Notes under the pieces: generated by a model
Seen by the model: the letters and a program-made list of their open reading frames with translations, nothing else
Databases searched by the model: none
Told to the model about the DNA's origin: nothing
From: Bacillota bacterium
GTDB taxonomy: Bacteria > Bacillota > UBA4882 > UBA8346
Assembly: GCA_023435225.1 (NCBI GenBank)
Contig: JAEYRX010000099.1
Location: forward strand, 48,536 to 112,535
DNA: 64,000 nucleotides
Direction of reading: 5' to 3'
Shown: in pieces, positions 43,786 through 51,468 of the stretch
How positions within the stretch are numbered: position 1 is the first letter of the stretch
Layout of the letters: every line of letters starts with the position of its first letter
Translations under genes and position numbers: made by a program

Positions 43786-44765
43786 CACTTCAAAAATCCG
43801 AATCTTTGATAGATGTCCAAGACTTAACTAAGCTTTTTAACATTAATAATGGTTCTTTTAAGAAACAACATTCGCTTTTGAAAGCGGTAGATCATATCAG
43901 TTTTAAAATCAATCAGGGAGAAACTCTAGGGTTAGTCGGGGAATCCGGCTGCGGTAAGACTACCGTCGGCAGGACTATTATCCGGCTTTACGAGGCTGAT
44001 GGAGGCCGGGTCTTTTTTCATGGCCGGGATATCCTACCACTCCGGGAGAAAGAGTTATTGCCAATCCGCCGGAAGATCCAGATGATTTTTCAAGATCCTT
44101 ATTCTTCACTGAATCCCAGAATGACAATAGCTGAAATACTCCAAGAACCTTTGACGATACACCGGATTGCCGAGGGAAGAGCGGCCTGGGACCGTGTCCA
44201 TGAATTGTTACATCTTGTCGGCTTAAATAAGGAACATGCTTCACGGTTTCCGCATGAGTTTTCCGGAGGCCAGCGCCAGCGGATCGGCATCGCCAGAGCC
44301 TTAGCGGTAGAGCCGGAGTTTATCATCTGCGACGAGCCGATATCGGCTCTGGATGTGTCTATCCAGGCGCAGGTTGTTAATTTGTTGGAAGACCTCCAGG
44401 AACAAATGAAGATTACTTATCTGTTTATCGCTCATGATATTGCTATGGTCCGTCACACCAGCCAACGGATTGCCGTGATGTATCTGGGAAAGCTGGTTGA
44501 ATTGGCTGAATCTAGGGAATTAACTGATAAACCACTGCACCCTTATACCCAGGCTTTATTATCAGCAGTTCCCATAGCTGATCCGGTTATGGAAAAAGAA
44601 CACCAACGGATTATCCTTGAAGGAGATGTGCCAAGTCCGGTAAACCCGCCACCAGGTTGCCGGTTTAGGGCTAGGTGCCGGGTGGCTTTACCATGGTGTG
44701 CCGAGAGTGAGCCGGAAATGAGGGAAGTGGGAACGGGGCATTTTGTAAGCTGCTTTGCGGTGTGA
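43782..44765 (+). CDS. oppF: Oligopeptide ABC transporter ATP-binding protein (OppF type)
   Basis: Walker A GESGCGKTT, signature FSGGQRQRIGIARAL, Walker B FIICDEPISALDVS and the C-terminal PPPGCRFRARCRVALPWC. It pairs with OppD as the second ATPase. The start is ATG 43782 behind GGGAGG; the frame extends 63 bases upstream into oppD without a site. A terminator follows at 44808. Confidence 0.93.
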   Translation: MTLQKSESLIDVQDLTKLFNINNGSFKKQHSLLKAVDHISFKINQGETLGLVGESGCGKTTVGRTIIRLYEADGGRVFFHGRDILPLREKELLPIRRKIQMIFQDPYSSLNPRMTIAEILQEPLTIHRIAEGRAAWDRVHELLHLVGLNKEHASRFPHEFSGGQRQRIGIARALAVEPEFIICDEPISALDVSIQAQVVNLLEDLQEQMKITYLFIAHDIAMVRHTSQRIAVMYLGKLVELAESRELTDKPLHPYTQALLSAVPIADPVMEKEHQRIILEGDVPSPVNPPPGCRFRARCRVALPWCAESEPEMREVGTGHFVSCFAV

Positions 44766-44807
44766 ATCACATATATTCCTATAGGATTAAAAACAAGACA
44801 TAATCAA

Positions 44808-44853
44808 AGGTTATTTTCAAAATTTTAAATATTGAAGATAACCTATTTTTTTG
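44808..44853 (+). terminator. Terminator of the opp operon
   Basis: AGGTTATTTTC and GAAGATAACCT pair (one bulge) around an AT-rich loop, followed by a seven-T tract at 44846-44852. Confidence 0.7.
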
Positions 44854-44887
44854 CAGGAAATTATTTGAATATAGCGAAAATAACACC

Positions 44888-45259
44888 ATGGTAACATTTT
44901 CAAATAAAAAATCATTTGGCGACTGGGGCGAGGAGATTGCCGCCGAATACTTAAAAGAACATGGTTATATCATTATTGAGCCAAATTATCGCTCACCGTA
45001 TGGCGAAGTTGATATCATCGCTAAAGACGGCCAAGTCTGGTGTTTCATCGAGGTAAAAACCAGAAGGAACCAAAAATACGGTTCCGGGGTCGACTCGATC
45101 AATTACACTAAAAAGAAACATATAATCAAAACCGCCACTCACTATCTCTGTCATAAAGGCCTATACGAAGCTCCAGCCCGGTTTGACGTTGTTTCGATTG
45201 ATTTTAATTACAATGATGAGTATAAGATCGAACTGATAAAGAATGCTTTTTATAATTAA
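44888..45259 (+). CDS. yraN: UPF0102 protein YraN (Holliday-junction resolvase-like)
   Basis: 123 residues with the endonuclease-like fold of UPF0102: GDWGEEIAAEYLKEHGY, YGEVDIIAKD and FIEVKTRRN, in which Asp, Glu and Lys correspond to a PD-(D/E)xK site, and FDVVSID near the end. The family lies next to rnhB or comM in many Firmicutes; its function is not settled. No clear ribosome binding site is seen before ATG 44888. Confidence 0.9.
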   Translation: MVTFSNKKSFGDWGEEIAAEYLKEHGYIIIEPNYRSPYGEVDIIAKDGQVWCFIEVKTRRNQKYGSGVDSINYTKKKHIIKTATHYLCHKGLYEAPARFDVVSIDFNYNDEYKIELIKNAFYN

Positions 45260-45389
45260 GGCATTAGGCAATAGGCATTGGGCATTAGATATAAAAAACG
45301 GGTCCTCTTGCGAGAAAGGAATTTAGGTGATTTATTTGGTCAAAGCTTATGATTTAGTATTTGATTTTAACTGTCAACTGTCAACTGAA
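45260..45389. repeat. GGCATTA and AACTGTC heptamer arrays between yraN and comM
   Basis: GGCATTA, GGCAATA, GGCATTG, GGCATTA (45260-45287) and AACTGTC, AACTGTC, AACTGAA (45369-45389), each with an exact 7-bp period. The GGCATTA words are the same as in the 10-copy array at 48824. Confidence 0.65.
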
Positions 45390-45406
45390 TTTAAGGGGGA
45401 AACTTT

Positions 45407-46936
45407 TTGCTTGCTAAAATCGAAAGTATGGCGGTAAATGGGGTTGATGGCTTTATCGTCCAGATTGAGGTCGATCTGGGCGGAGGAATGCCGAGCTTTG
45501 ATATAGTAGGATTACCAGATACTGCGGTAAAGGAAGCCAGGGATAGGGTTAGAGCGGCGATTACCAATTCTAGTCTAGAATTTCATTACCACCGGATTGT
45601 AGTTAATTTAGCGCCGGCCAATATCAAAAAAGAAGGTTCTAGTTTTGATCTGCCTATTGCTGTCGGTATTTTAGCAGCCAAAGGGGATTTAAACCAGGAG
45701 AAGATTCCTGAGGCCGTATTTATTGGTGAATTAGCTCTGGATGGAAAAGTCCGCCCGGTTAATGGGGCTTTATCTATGGCAATAGCCGCTAGGGCGGCCG
45801 GGAAGAAATACTTGGTTCATCCGGTAGATAATTTGACTGAAGTTGCGGTCATCTCCGGAATCATTCCTATTCCGGTGGAGAACCTTACTCAAGTAAAAGA
45901 TTTTTTGGATGGCCGTTGGAGCGCTGAACCTATAGCTGTTCTAAATCAAATTGCGGCAGAACATATTGTTGAAGAAGATGATCTGGCTGATGTTAAAGGA
46001 CAGGAACAAGCAAAAAGAGCCTTAGAAGTCGCCGCTGCAGGTGGGCATAATCTTTTGATGATCGGTCCGCCCGGTTCCGGGAAAACTATGTTGGCTAGAA
46101 GGCTTCCCGGCATTTTGCCTTCCTTGTGCGAAGAAGAATCGATCGAGTTAACAAAAATTTATAGTATAAGCGGGCTATTGCCTCCGGGATTATCTTTAAT
46201 CAAAAAGCGACCTTTCCGGTCACCCCATCATACCACCAGTCCGGCGGGTTTAATTGGAGGCGGACGAATACCCAGACCAGGCGAGGTCAGTCTGGCTCAT
46301 TATGGAGTGCTTTTTTTAGATGAGTTGCCGGAATTTACCCGGGAAGTACTGGAGGTATTAAGACAACCTATTGAGGATGGCAAAGTGACTATTGCCCGGG
46401 CGGCAACTTCAATTTCCTATCCGGCCCTTTTCATGTTGACCGCTGCTATGAACCCATGTCCTTGTGGCTATTTTGGCGATTCCTTAAAAGCTTGCAGTTG
46501 TACTCCGCTCCAAATCCAACGTTATCAAAGCCGAATATCCGGACCGCTTTTAGACCGGTTTGATTTGCAGATAGAAGTGCCCAGACTACATGACTTTGAA
46601 TTGGAAACAGTAGTTAAAGGGGAGTCTTCAAAATCGATCCGCAAAAGGGTGGAGGATGCCAGAGAAATTCAACGGAACAGATTTGTTAAAAAGCCTTATT
46701 ATTGCAATGCCCATATGACCAGCAAAGATATCCGGGAGTTTTGCCGGATTGATCAGTCCGCTAAGGATTTGTTACATCAGGCAATGCAGCGTTTTGGATT
46801 CAGTGCCCGGGCATATACCAGGATATTAAAATTGGCAAGAACGATCGCAGATTTGGAACAGTCTTCTGAAATTGAACTTTCGCATTTAGCGGAGGCTATC
46901 CAATACCGGAGTTTGGATCGAAAAGGAATGGTATGA
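45407..46936 (+). CDS. comM: ComM/YifB-family magnesium-chelatase-like ATPase
   Basis: 509 residues: an N-terminal Lon-like domain (GFIVQIEVDLGGGMPSFDIV, DLPIAVGILAA), an AAA+ core with Walker A GPPGSGKT and Walker B LFLDELPEF, and a C-terminal Mg-chelatase-type domain. ComM homologues are helicases that extend branch migration during DNA uptake and recombination. The TTG start encodes the usual MLAKI beginning and follows AAGGGGG. Confidence 0.92.
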   Translation: MLAKIESMAVNGVDGFIVQIEVDLGGGMPSFDIVGLPDTAVKEARDRVRAAITNSSLEFHYHRIVVNLAPANIKKEGSSFDLPIAVGILAAKGDLNQEKIPEAVFIGELALDGKVRPVNGALSMAIAARAAGKKYLVHPVDNLTEVAVISGIIPIPVENLTQVKDFLDGRWSAEPIAVLNQIAAEHIVEEDDLADVKGQEQAKRALEVAAAGGHNLLMIGPPGSGKTMLARRLPGILPSLCEEESIELTKIYSISGLLPPGLSLIKKRPFRSPHHTTSPAGLIGGGRIPRPGEVSLAHYGVLFLDELPEFTREVLEVLRQPIEDGKVTIARAATSISYPALFMLTAAMNPCPCGYFGDSLKACSCTPLQIQRYQSRISGPLLDRFDLQIEVPRLHDFELETVVKGESSKSIRKRVEDAREIQRNRFVKKPYYCNAHMTSKDIREFCRIDQSAKDLLHQAMQRFGFSARAYTRILKLARTIADLEQSSEIELSHLAEAIQYRSLDRKGMV

Positions 46937-47128
46937 AATTTTATTTTTATAGATTTTGATCGATGCTCTTTTTTTCATAAACAAACTTGGGAATAAACAA
47001 TCAAAAGGAATAGATTTAATTCCGGTTAATTTGTGGATTAAGTTATACAAGTATTCTTCATGAATCCGGAAATTGCTATTAAACATGAAAAGATAAAAAT
47101 CAGCCGAGTTATTCCGGAGATTTGAATA
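46937..47128. other. Spacer after comM
   Basis: About 190 bp in which I see no gene, hairpin or repeat. A minus-strand frame crosses it but shows no start signal or protein-like pattern. The stretch 47198-47340 beyond the small zinc-ribbon gene is AT-rich and also empty. Confidence 0.35.
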
Positions 47129-47197
47129 TTAAGAACACTTCGGACAGAAACCTGTTGTGCTGTTAGTGGGATAATGGCAATTCAGACATTCAACCAT
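47129..47197 (-). CDS. Very small zinc-ribbon protein (22 residues)
   Basis: On the minus strand ATG 47197 opens a frame whose product has two CxxC knuckles: VECLNCHYP near the start and GFCPKCS at the end, then TAA. This is a minimal zinc-ribbon with 11-12 residues between the knuckles. The frame can be extended about 10 codons upstream without another ATG, and no strong ribosome binding site is visible, so it could also be the surviving end of a longer gene. Too short for standard gene finding. Confidence 0.45.
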   Translation of the reverse strand: MVECLNCHYPTNSTTGFCPKCS

Positions 47198-47349
47198 GGT
47201 TAATTCTTTAATGTTAGCTTTATTTCATCTTACATTTTTTATATAACAACAGCAAATTAACAAAAATTAGCAATTAAATATTGTTTTCACTGTTAATAAC
47301 TGTGATATAATTATATCGAACTAATGTTTGAGTTGGAAGAGTGAGTATA

Positions 47350-47598
47350 ATGATTGAACAAATTGACGAACCGATTGAAGTGTTAGCCAATTTTTCCGGA
47401 GGAAAACCGCTCCCGCTACTATTCACTTGGCGTAAACGGCGATATCAAAACTTTAAAGTACTTTCAATCCGGATTAATTATGAAAAAAATGCCCTCAGAA
47501 TATATTTCACCATAGTAATGAACAAGATCAATTATTTCGAATTATGCTTTAATTCCAATAATATGCAATGGCAATTGGTACAGATAGAATATGAGTAA
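47350..47598 (+). CDS. Small DUF6504-like beta-rich protein
   Basis: 82 residues: PIEVLANFSGGKPLPLLFTW, then KRRYQNFKVLSIRINYE and YFELCFNSNNMQWQLVQIEYE. The order of a Trp-Arg strand, a Tyr-rich strand and a final W-x-L-xx-I-xx-E strand is like DUF6504-type small proteins, but this is a pattern match only. GGAAGAG precedes; a GTG nine bases earlier (47341) is an alternative. It begins a run of four short unknown genes. Confidence 0.55.
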   Translation: MIEQIDEPIEVLANFSGGKPLPLLFTWRKRRYQNFKVLSIRINYEKNALRIYFTIVMNKINYFELCFNSNNMQWQLVQIEYE

Positions 47599-47694
47599 AC
47601 TATGATGGAATTTAATGGGTATAAAAAGGAAAAATTAGTTTAACAGCGAATAATACACTTTAATAAAAGTTTAATTAATAAGAGAGGTACTATA

Positions 47695-47991
47695 ATGGAG
47701 GTCAAACCTCAAGAAAATAATAATCTTGCTGAGTTAACTAAAGCTTTGCAGAATTTGGAACCGATTGAGTTATCTTTTAATGAAATCAAAGCTGTTAAAA
47801 TTCAGCTAAATTCACCAACCGGAGAGGTAAATCAAGCTTTTATAGTCAGAAAACAAGATGAAAAAGGAATGACCCGGTTTTTCTATTCATCAAAAGATCA
47901 AATGATAGTGTTTGACCGGGCCCCGGAAATTTGGGAAAAAATATTAAAAAAACATGATTGGAGTTTTGTGGCAGTTAAGATGAAAAAATAA
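47695..47991 (+). CDS. Hypothetical protein, 98 residues
   Basis: Unrecognised. A helical start (LAELTKALQNLEPIELSFNE) is followed by alternating beta-type segments (AVKIQLNSPTGEVNQAFIVR, RFFYSSKDQMIVFD) and a basic tail. There are no cysteines, membrane segments or signal peptide. AGAGAGG precedes the ATG at good distance, supporting a real gene. Its stop is 1 bp from that of the convergent next gene. Confidence 0.6.
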   Translation: MEVKPQENNNLAELTKALQNLEPIELSFNEIKAVKIQLNSPTGEVNQAFIVRKQDEKGMTRFFYSSKDQMIVFDRAPEIWEKILKKHDWSFVAVKMKK

Positions 47992-47992
47992 T

Positions 47993-48277
47993 TTATGAGT
48001 TTAAGCTTCTGTCCAGCCATTCCTGATAGGCAATAGCTTGCATTTCTTTCCATGAAGCGAATTTGGTATGCTCCTTAACTAACTTATCCCATTTTTCGGG
48101 TGGGATTTTTTCATAATCTTGTTGTGAGGCTATTCCAAATCCGCTTGAAATCAGCATTACTTCAATTGAATTAAAATCAGTATGCTTTTTCATAAAACTT
48201 TCGGGAAATAAATCGCTTAATTGAATGGAATGTTCACTATGGAGCTGTTGGGCTAAGCTCAATAAATTATCAGCCAT
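47993..48277 (-). CDS. Hypothetical protein, 94 residues
   Basis: Unrecognised, acidic, probably all helical: LLSLAQQLHSEHSIQLSDLF, then FNSIEVMLISSGFGI and PEKWDKLVKEHTKFASWKEM near the C terminus, rich in Trp and Lys. AAAGGAG is well placed before ATG 48277. A possible DNA- or protein-binding small helical bundle, without further evidence. The region upstream contains the twin hairpins. Confidence 0.6.
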   Translation of the reverse strand: MADNLLSLAQQLHSEHSIQLSDLFPESFMKKHTDFNSIEVMLISSGFGIASQQDYEKIPPEKWDKLVKEHTKFASWKEMQAIAYQEWLDRSLNS

Positions 48278-48310
48278 CTACTTAACTCCTTTTATTTCCT
48301 TACTGAATAA

Positions 48311-48404
48311 TAGGGAGTATGTAATCGCGGCCGAAAATAACTCCCTAGAATAAAGCTTCTTCAAGTACGGGTTTGAAGAAGATTCCAAAGTACGGGTTTG
48401 GAAT
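48311..48404. promoter_or_regulatory. Hairpin plus twin hairpins sharing one loop sequence
   Basis: TAGGGAGT/ACTCCCTA (48311-48318 with 48340-48347) is followed by CTTCTTCAA-GTACGGGT-TTGAAGAAG (48356-48381) and ATTCCAAA-GTACGGG-TTTGGAAT (48382-48404). The last two stems differ but present the same GTACGGG loop side by side, between two divergently transcribed small genes. This looks like an RNA element or a protein-binding site; no known family matches. Confidence 0.55.
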
Positions 48405-48486
48405 AATTATTTTATCGGTAGTTTAATTAGAAACTTTATATGTTTTTTAATAAAAACTTTATTTTATTTTAAAGAAGAGGTTGAAT

Positions 48487-48819
48487 ATGGCTAAACTAAA
48501 ACTTCAACCCAGAGAGTTCAGGTTAAGAGCCGGAGCTAGAACCGAGTTAGATAAACAATTTTTGCAGATTGTTGGTAAACTGCCTGAAGATATCAATTTA
48601 AGTGAATTTATTAAGACTTCGGTTGTAGAAAACTATCAACGGCAAAACGAACTTTCTGAATTGGATTTATTAGAAGAGGATTTTAATGACTTAGCTGACA
48701 AACTATATCAAATAAAAGCAAATATTAAGATTATCGAGGAAAAACAGATAGAAGTAGAAAGACTGGAAAACATAAAAAAAGAAGTGAAATCTCTAATTGA
48801 AGTGATAAATACAATATAA
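48487..48819 (+). CDS. Hypothetical coiled-coil protein, possible ribbon-helix-helix start
   Basis: 110 residues. The N terminus (REFRLRAGARTELDKQFLQI then DINLSEFIKTSVVENYQRQ) resembles a ribbon-helix-helix DNA-binding fold: a short beta-strand with alternating residues and two helices. Residues 60-110 form a heptad coiled-coil (QIKANIKIIEEKQIEVERLE). No partner toxin is seen. AAGAGG precedes ATG 48487. The 48-bp region behind runs into the heptamer array. Confidence 0.55.
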   Translation: MAKLKLQPREFRLRAGARTELDKQFLQIVGKLPEDINLSEFIKTSVVENYQRQNELSELDLLEEDFNDLADKLYQIKANIKIIEEKQIEVERLENIKKEVKSLIEVINTI

Positions 48820-48823
48820 TATT

Positions 48824-48898
48824 TTAGGCATTAGGCATTAGGCATTAGGCATTAGGCATTAGGCATTAGGCATTAGGCATTAGGCATTAGGCATTAGA
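48824..48898. repeat. Tandem array of ten TTAGGCA heptamers
   Basis: Ten perfect consecutive copies of TTAGGCA (48824-48893) and part of an eleventh. Right behind it lie AGGCAAC x2 (48903-48916), TTGAACT x2 and ATGAACT x2, again with 7-bp periods, up to 48985. It lies between the 3' ends of two convergent genes, so it cannot change a start codon or promoter of either. Confidence 0.9.
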
Positions 48899-48990
48899 CG
48901 AAAGGCAACAGGCAACAGTTTAACTCTTGGCCTTGAACTTTGAACTAACGAACTTAATGAACTAATAACCAATAACTAATGAACTATGAA

Positions 48991-49989
48991 CTATCTCGGC
49001 GCGCAAAAGGGTTCAAACTCATTTAAAGGAGTTTTCGTCAAATTAAACTGGGTTGTCCCTTTTATTTTTATAGAGCAGATTTCCCAATTAGTATCCCGGA
49101 ATGAAGCAAAAACAATTTCCGAACCATCAGGCGACCAAGTCGGCCATTTATCCTCGAATATATTCGTTGTTATTCTCTTCAACCAACTACCGGTACTATT
49201 GGTGATATAAATATCTTCATTTCTGTTCCGTTTCGAGACAAATGCTATCAGTTTACCGTCAGGCGACCAAACCGGATTTTCGTCGTTAGCTATATTTTGG
49301 GTCAAATTAATCTGGGTTCTTCCGTCGCTATCCATAATATAAATTTCATAATTTCCGTCACGATTGGAACGGAATATAATATATCTTCCATCCGGAGACC
49401 AAGCGGGCGAGTCGTCTAAGAATTTATTATTGGTAAGGTTTTTAATCCCGCTTCCATCGGTGTTGATTGCATAAATTTCCTCATTACCATCACGATTGGA
49501 AACAAAAAGGATCTGTTGACCGTCAGGGGACCAACAAGGACCCCAATTGTCGGCATTAGCGGTTGTAAGTTGGGTTTGTTTACTTCCATCACTATTTATT
49601 GTCATTATTTGCAGATACTTATCATTTTTTGATGCAAAAGCGATTCTAGTATTATCAGGAGCCCAAACCGGGTTAGAATTGGTTTGATTATATGTTAATT
49701 GACGGATGGCATTTTTCTCAATCTCGAAAATCATTATATTAGTATCGTCATTTTGTTCGGAAATAAAAGCTATTTTTGAACCGTCAGGTGACCAAGCCGG
49801 GCTAAATTGCCAGTCGGATGTTTTAGTAAGGTTAAGATGGCTGGAACCATCAGATTTTATTAAATGAATTTGTTCATTTTTTTCAGGGAGGACGGTAAAG
49901 GCAATCCAATATGTTTTTGGGCTGCAACTTGATATGGTAAAAACAATTGCTAAAATTATTAATCCTATTAGTATGTATCTTTTAGACAT
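48991..49989 (-). CDS. TolB-like PD40 beta-propeller lipoprotein
   Basis: A signal peptide ends in the lipobox ISSC, so the protein is an exported lipoprotein. The rest is a chain of six to seven PD40/WD40-like blades, each with a version of PAWSPDGSKIAF followed by DGN-x-(E/D)IY. It resembles TolB and DPP6-type propellers, which bind proteins or peptides; no enzyme domain is fused. The start is the ATG at 49989 (MSKRYILI), spaced 9-10 bases from GAGAG. Function unknown. Confidence 0.85.
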   Translation of the reverse strand: MSKRYILIGLIILAIVFTISSCSPKTYWIAFTVLPEKNEQIHLIKSDGSSHLNLTKTSDWQFSPAWSPDGSKIAFISEQNDDTNIMIFEIEKNAIRQLTYNQTNSNPVWAPDNTRIAFASKNDKYLQIMTINSDGSKQTQLTTANADNWGPCWSPDGQQILFVSNRDGNEEIYAINTDGSGIKNLTNNKFLDDSPAWSPDGRYIIFRSNRDGNYEIYIMDSDGRTQINLTQNIANDENPVWSPDGKLIAFVSKRNRNEDIYITNSTGSWLKRITTNIFEDKWPTWSPDGSEIVFASFRDTNWEICSIKIKGTTQFNLTKTPLNEFEPFCAPR

Positions 49990-50046
49990 TTGTTTTTCTC
50001 TCAATCTTTTAAAATAATTCTGGGAATTTTAAAATTCCCTTAATAA

Positions 50047-50066
50047 CGAAAAAGCCCCGCAGGGCT
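50047..50066 (-). terminator. Terminator of the 58-residue gene
   Basis: On the minus strand AGCCCTGCGGGGCT forms a 5-6 bp GC stem with a tight loop followed by TTTTTCG. It lies 8 bp behind the stop of the small gene at 50074-50250. Confidence 0.6.
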
Positions 50067-50073
50067 GTAGTAT

Positions 50074-50250
50074 TTACTTTCCATTCTGAATGTTACCTAG
50101 TTCAGTTTCACATTCAGTTAATTTATCAAGCACTGAATTAAGACGTTGGCTGTTTTCGCCTCCTTCTTTAATTATTTCAGCCACTATAGAGCGGGATTTA
50201 TTCAATTCATTACAAGCCATGATTAGTTTTGCAATTTGTTCACCTGTCAT
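50074..50250 (-). CDS. Hypothetical small helical protein, 58 residues
   Basis: ATG 50250 follows GAGGGTG at 6 bases. The product starts MTGEQIAKLIMACNELNKSR and continues with a helical, Glu-rich stretch to QNGK-stop: two amphipathic helices in size and rhythm like Spo0E-type small phosphatases, but the Spo0E SQELD motif is absent, so I do not claim that. A terminator directly after it supports an independent transcript. No known family. Confidence 0.6.
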   Translation of the reverse strand: MTGEQIAKLIMACNELNKSRSIVAEIIKEGGENSQRLNSVLDKLTECETELGNIQNGK

Positions 50251-50553
50251 ATATACACCCTCATTCCTTTATATTGGAACAGCGAAGATATAAATCAAAA
50301 TATATAAAAAGTTTTGAGTATTAAAAGTAAAACATCAATACTATGAATTAGAAAACAATTTATTTTTAATTTAAAAAGAAAAAAATACTTTTTAAAGTTG
50401 CAATTGTTTGATTAATATTAGCAAGATTGGAATTAATTTCTTTTCTATTCTAATTTTACAATGGATGAGTCAGTTTCGCAAGAAAAAGCTTGATTTCAAT
50501 CCCAATAATTTTATAATATATGAGAATGTTATCAAATGTCCCGGGAGGAAGAG
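50251..50553. other. AT-rich spacer
   Basis: About 300 bp between two divergent genes with no convincing hairpin or promoter that I can choose among several A/T-rich candidates. No open frame of interest. Confidence 0.35.
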
Positions 50554-50952
50554 ATGAAAACGATAACTAATTTTAGAGTCAGATACCAGGAGACCGACCA
50601 GATGGGTGTAGTACATCATTCCGTATATTTAATCTGGTTCGAAGCGGGAAGAACCGAATGGATGCGAGCAAGAGGTATGACTTATCGTGATTGCGAGGAA
50701 AAGGGTTGGCTACTTCCGGTAGTTGAAAGTGGAGTCAAATATGTTAATTCAGCTAAATATGACGATTTGGTTGAAGTTGAAACTGTCTATGTCCAAGAGA
50801 AGGGTTTAATTTTTCATTTTGATTATACGATTCGTTTAATGCCGGAGGGTAAAGTACTAGCTACCGGTTTTACTAAACATGTTTGTATAACACCGGAAAA
50901 TAAAATAAAAAAGGACCTAACCCGATTATTAAAGAATATTTTAGATATATGA
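50554..50952 (+). CDS. Acyl-CoA thioesterase (YbgC/4HBT family)
   Basis: Hot-dog fold thioesterase of 132 residues: FRVRYQETDQMGVVHHSVYL with the catalytic Asp (TDxMG), then WFEAGRTEWMRARGM. It hydrolyses an acyl-CoA thioester in the cytoplasm. ATG 50554 is 6 bases after GGGAGG; an upstream in-frame ATG at 50536 would place this site inside the gene. It precedes a LuxR-type regulator after 234 bp. Confidence 0.9.
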   Translation: MKTITNFRVRYQETDQMGVVHHSVYLIWFEAGRTEWMRARGMTYRDCEEKGWLLPVVESGVKYVNSAKYDDLVEVETVYVQEKGLIFHFDYTIRLMPEGKVLATGFTKHVCITPENKIKKDLTRLLKNILDI

Positions 50953-51148
50953 TTATGGACTTTGTCTCGGGTTGTTCACAGCATTCCCATCCAAGACATA
51001 TCATGTATCAGAAAAGTATACCCGCTTCGCAAAGGAATATTTTTACTAAATCATTCAATCTTAATCAAAACAACGCCTAGAATACAGGTAATAAGAACAT
51101 CAAGTTTATTATTAACATCTAATTATAATTTTTATAACCAACATCAAA

Positions 51149-51186
51149 CCTCCGCCTTAAGCGAAGTCGGTTGGAGGGGGAGAGGT
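51149..51186 (+). promoter_or_regulatory. Possible hairpin masking the ribosome binding site of the LuxR-type gene
   Basis: CCTCC (51149-51153) can pair with GGAGG (51173-51177), the core of the Shine-Dalgarno region before ATG 51187, and GCC with GG-T beside it. Folding would hide the site. Confidence 0.4.
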
Positions 51187-51444
51187 ATGGCGCCGTTAAT
51201 GAATGGTAAAAGCCAACCTGATCCGGTAGAGAGATTAAGTCCAAGAGAAAAAGAGATTCTTCCGTTAGTTGCACAAGGTTTAGATAATCGACAAATAGGG
51301 AAGATGCTTTTTATCAGTGAAAAGACTGCTAAAAATTATATTACCAGTATTCGAAAGAAATTAGGGTTGGCTAACCGGACTCAAATAGCTCTCTATGCAA
51401 TCAGGGAAGGTCTGATAGACATTAATCAAAGCACTAATCAGTAA
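51187..51444 (+). CDS. Single-domain LuxR/GerE-type regulator
   Basis: 85 residues: a short polar lead and the LuxR helix-turn-helix LSPREKEILPLVAQGLDNRQ, IGKMLFISEKTAKNYITSIR, KKLGLANRTQIALYAIREGL. There is no receiver or ligand domain, the layout of GerE, the late sporulation regulator of Bacillus. The frame extends far upstream without features; ATG 51187 lies behind GGAGGGGGA. A role in sporulation is suggested by size and the spore-related genes nearby, not proven. Confidence 0.8.
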   Translation: MAPLMNGKSQPDPVERLSPREKEILPLVAQGLDNRQIGKMLFISEKTAKNYITSIRKKLGLANRTQIALYAIREGLIDINQSTNQ

Positions 51445-51450
51445 AAAAAT

Positions 51451-51468
51451 ATGGGCCGAAAGGCCCAT
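51451..51468. terminator. Perfect hairpin with GAAA tetraloop
   Basis: ATGGGCC-GAAA-GGCCCAT, a 7-bp GC-rich stem with a GNRA loop just after the LuxR-type gene. A run of seven A residues on its left means a T tract on the minus strand; the plus-strand side has only TTAATC. Likely a transcript end or bidirectional terminator. Confidence 0.5.

Noticed and set aside
44099..44326. Minus-strand frame inside oppF
   Set aside because: A shadow frame of the ATPase gene with GC-biased codons and no independent signal.
46886..47086. Minus-strand frame of 66 codons at the end of comM
   Set aside because: No start signal, no family match, overlaps the comM end.
48824..48898. Could the TTAGGCA array be a CRISPR or telomere-like array?
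   Set aside because: The units are contiguous 7-mers without spacers, and no cas genes are in the window; a telomere function is not indicated inside a chromosome.
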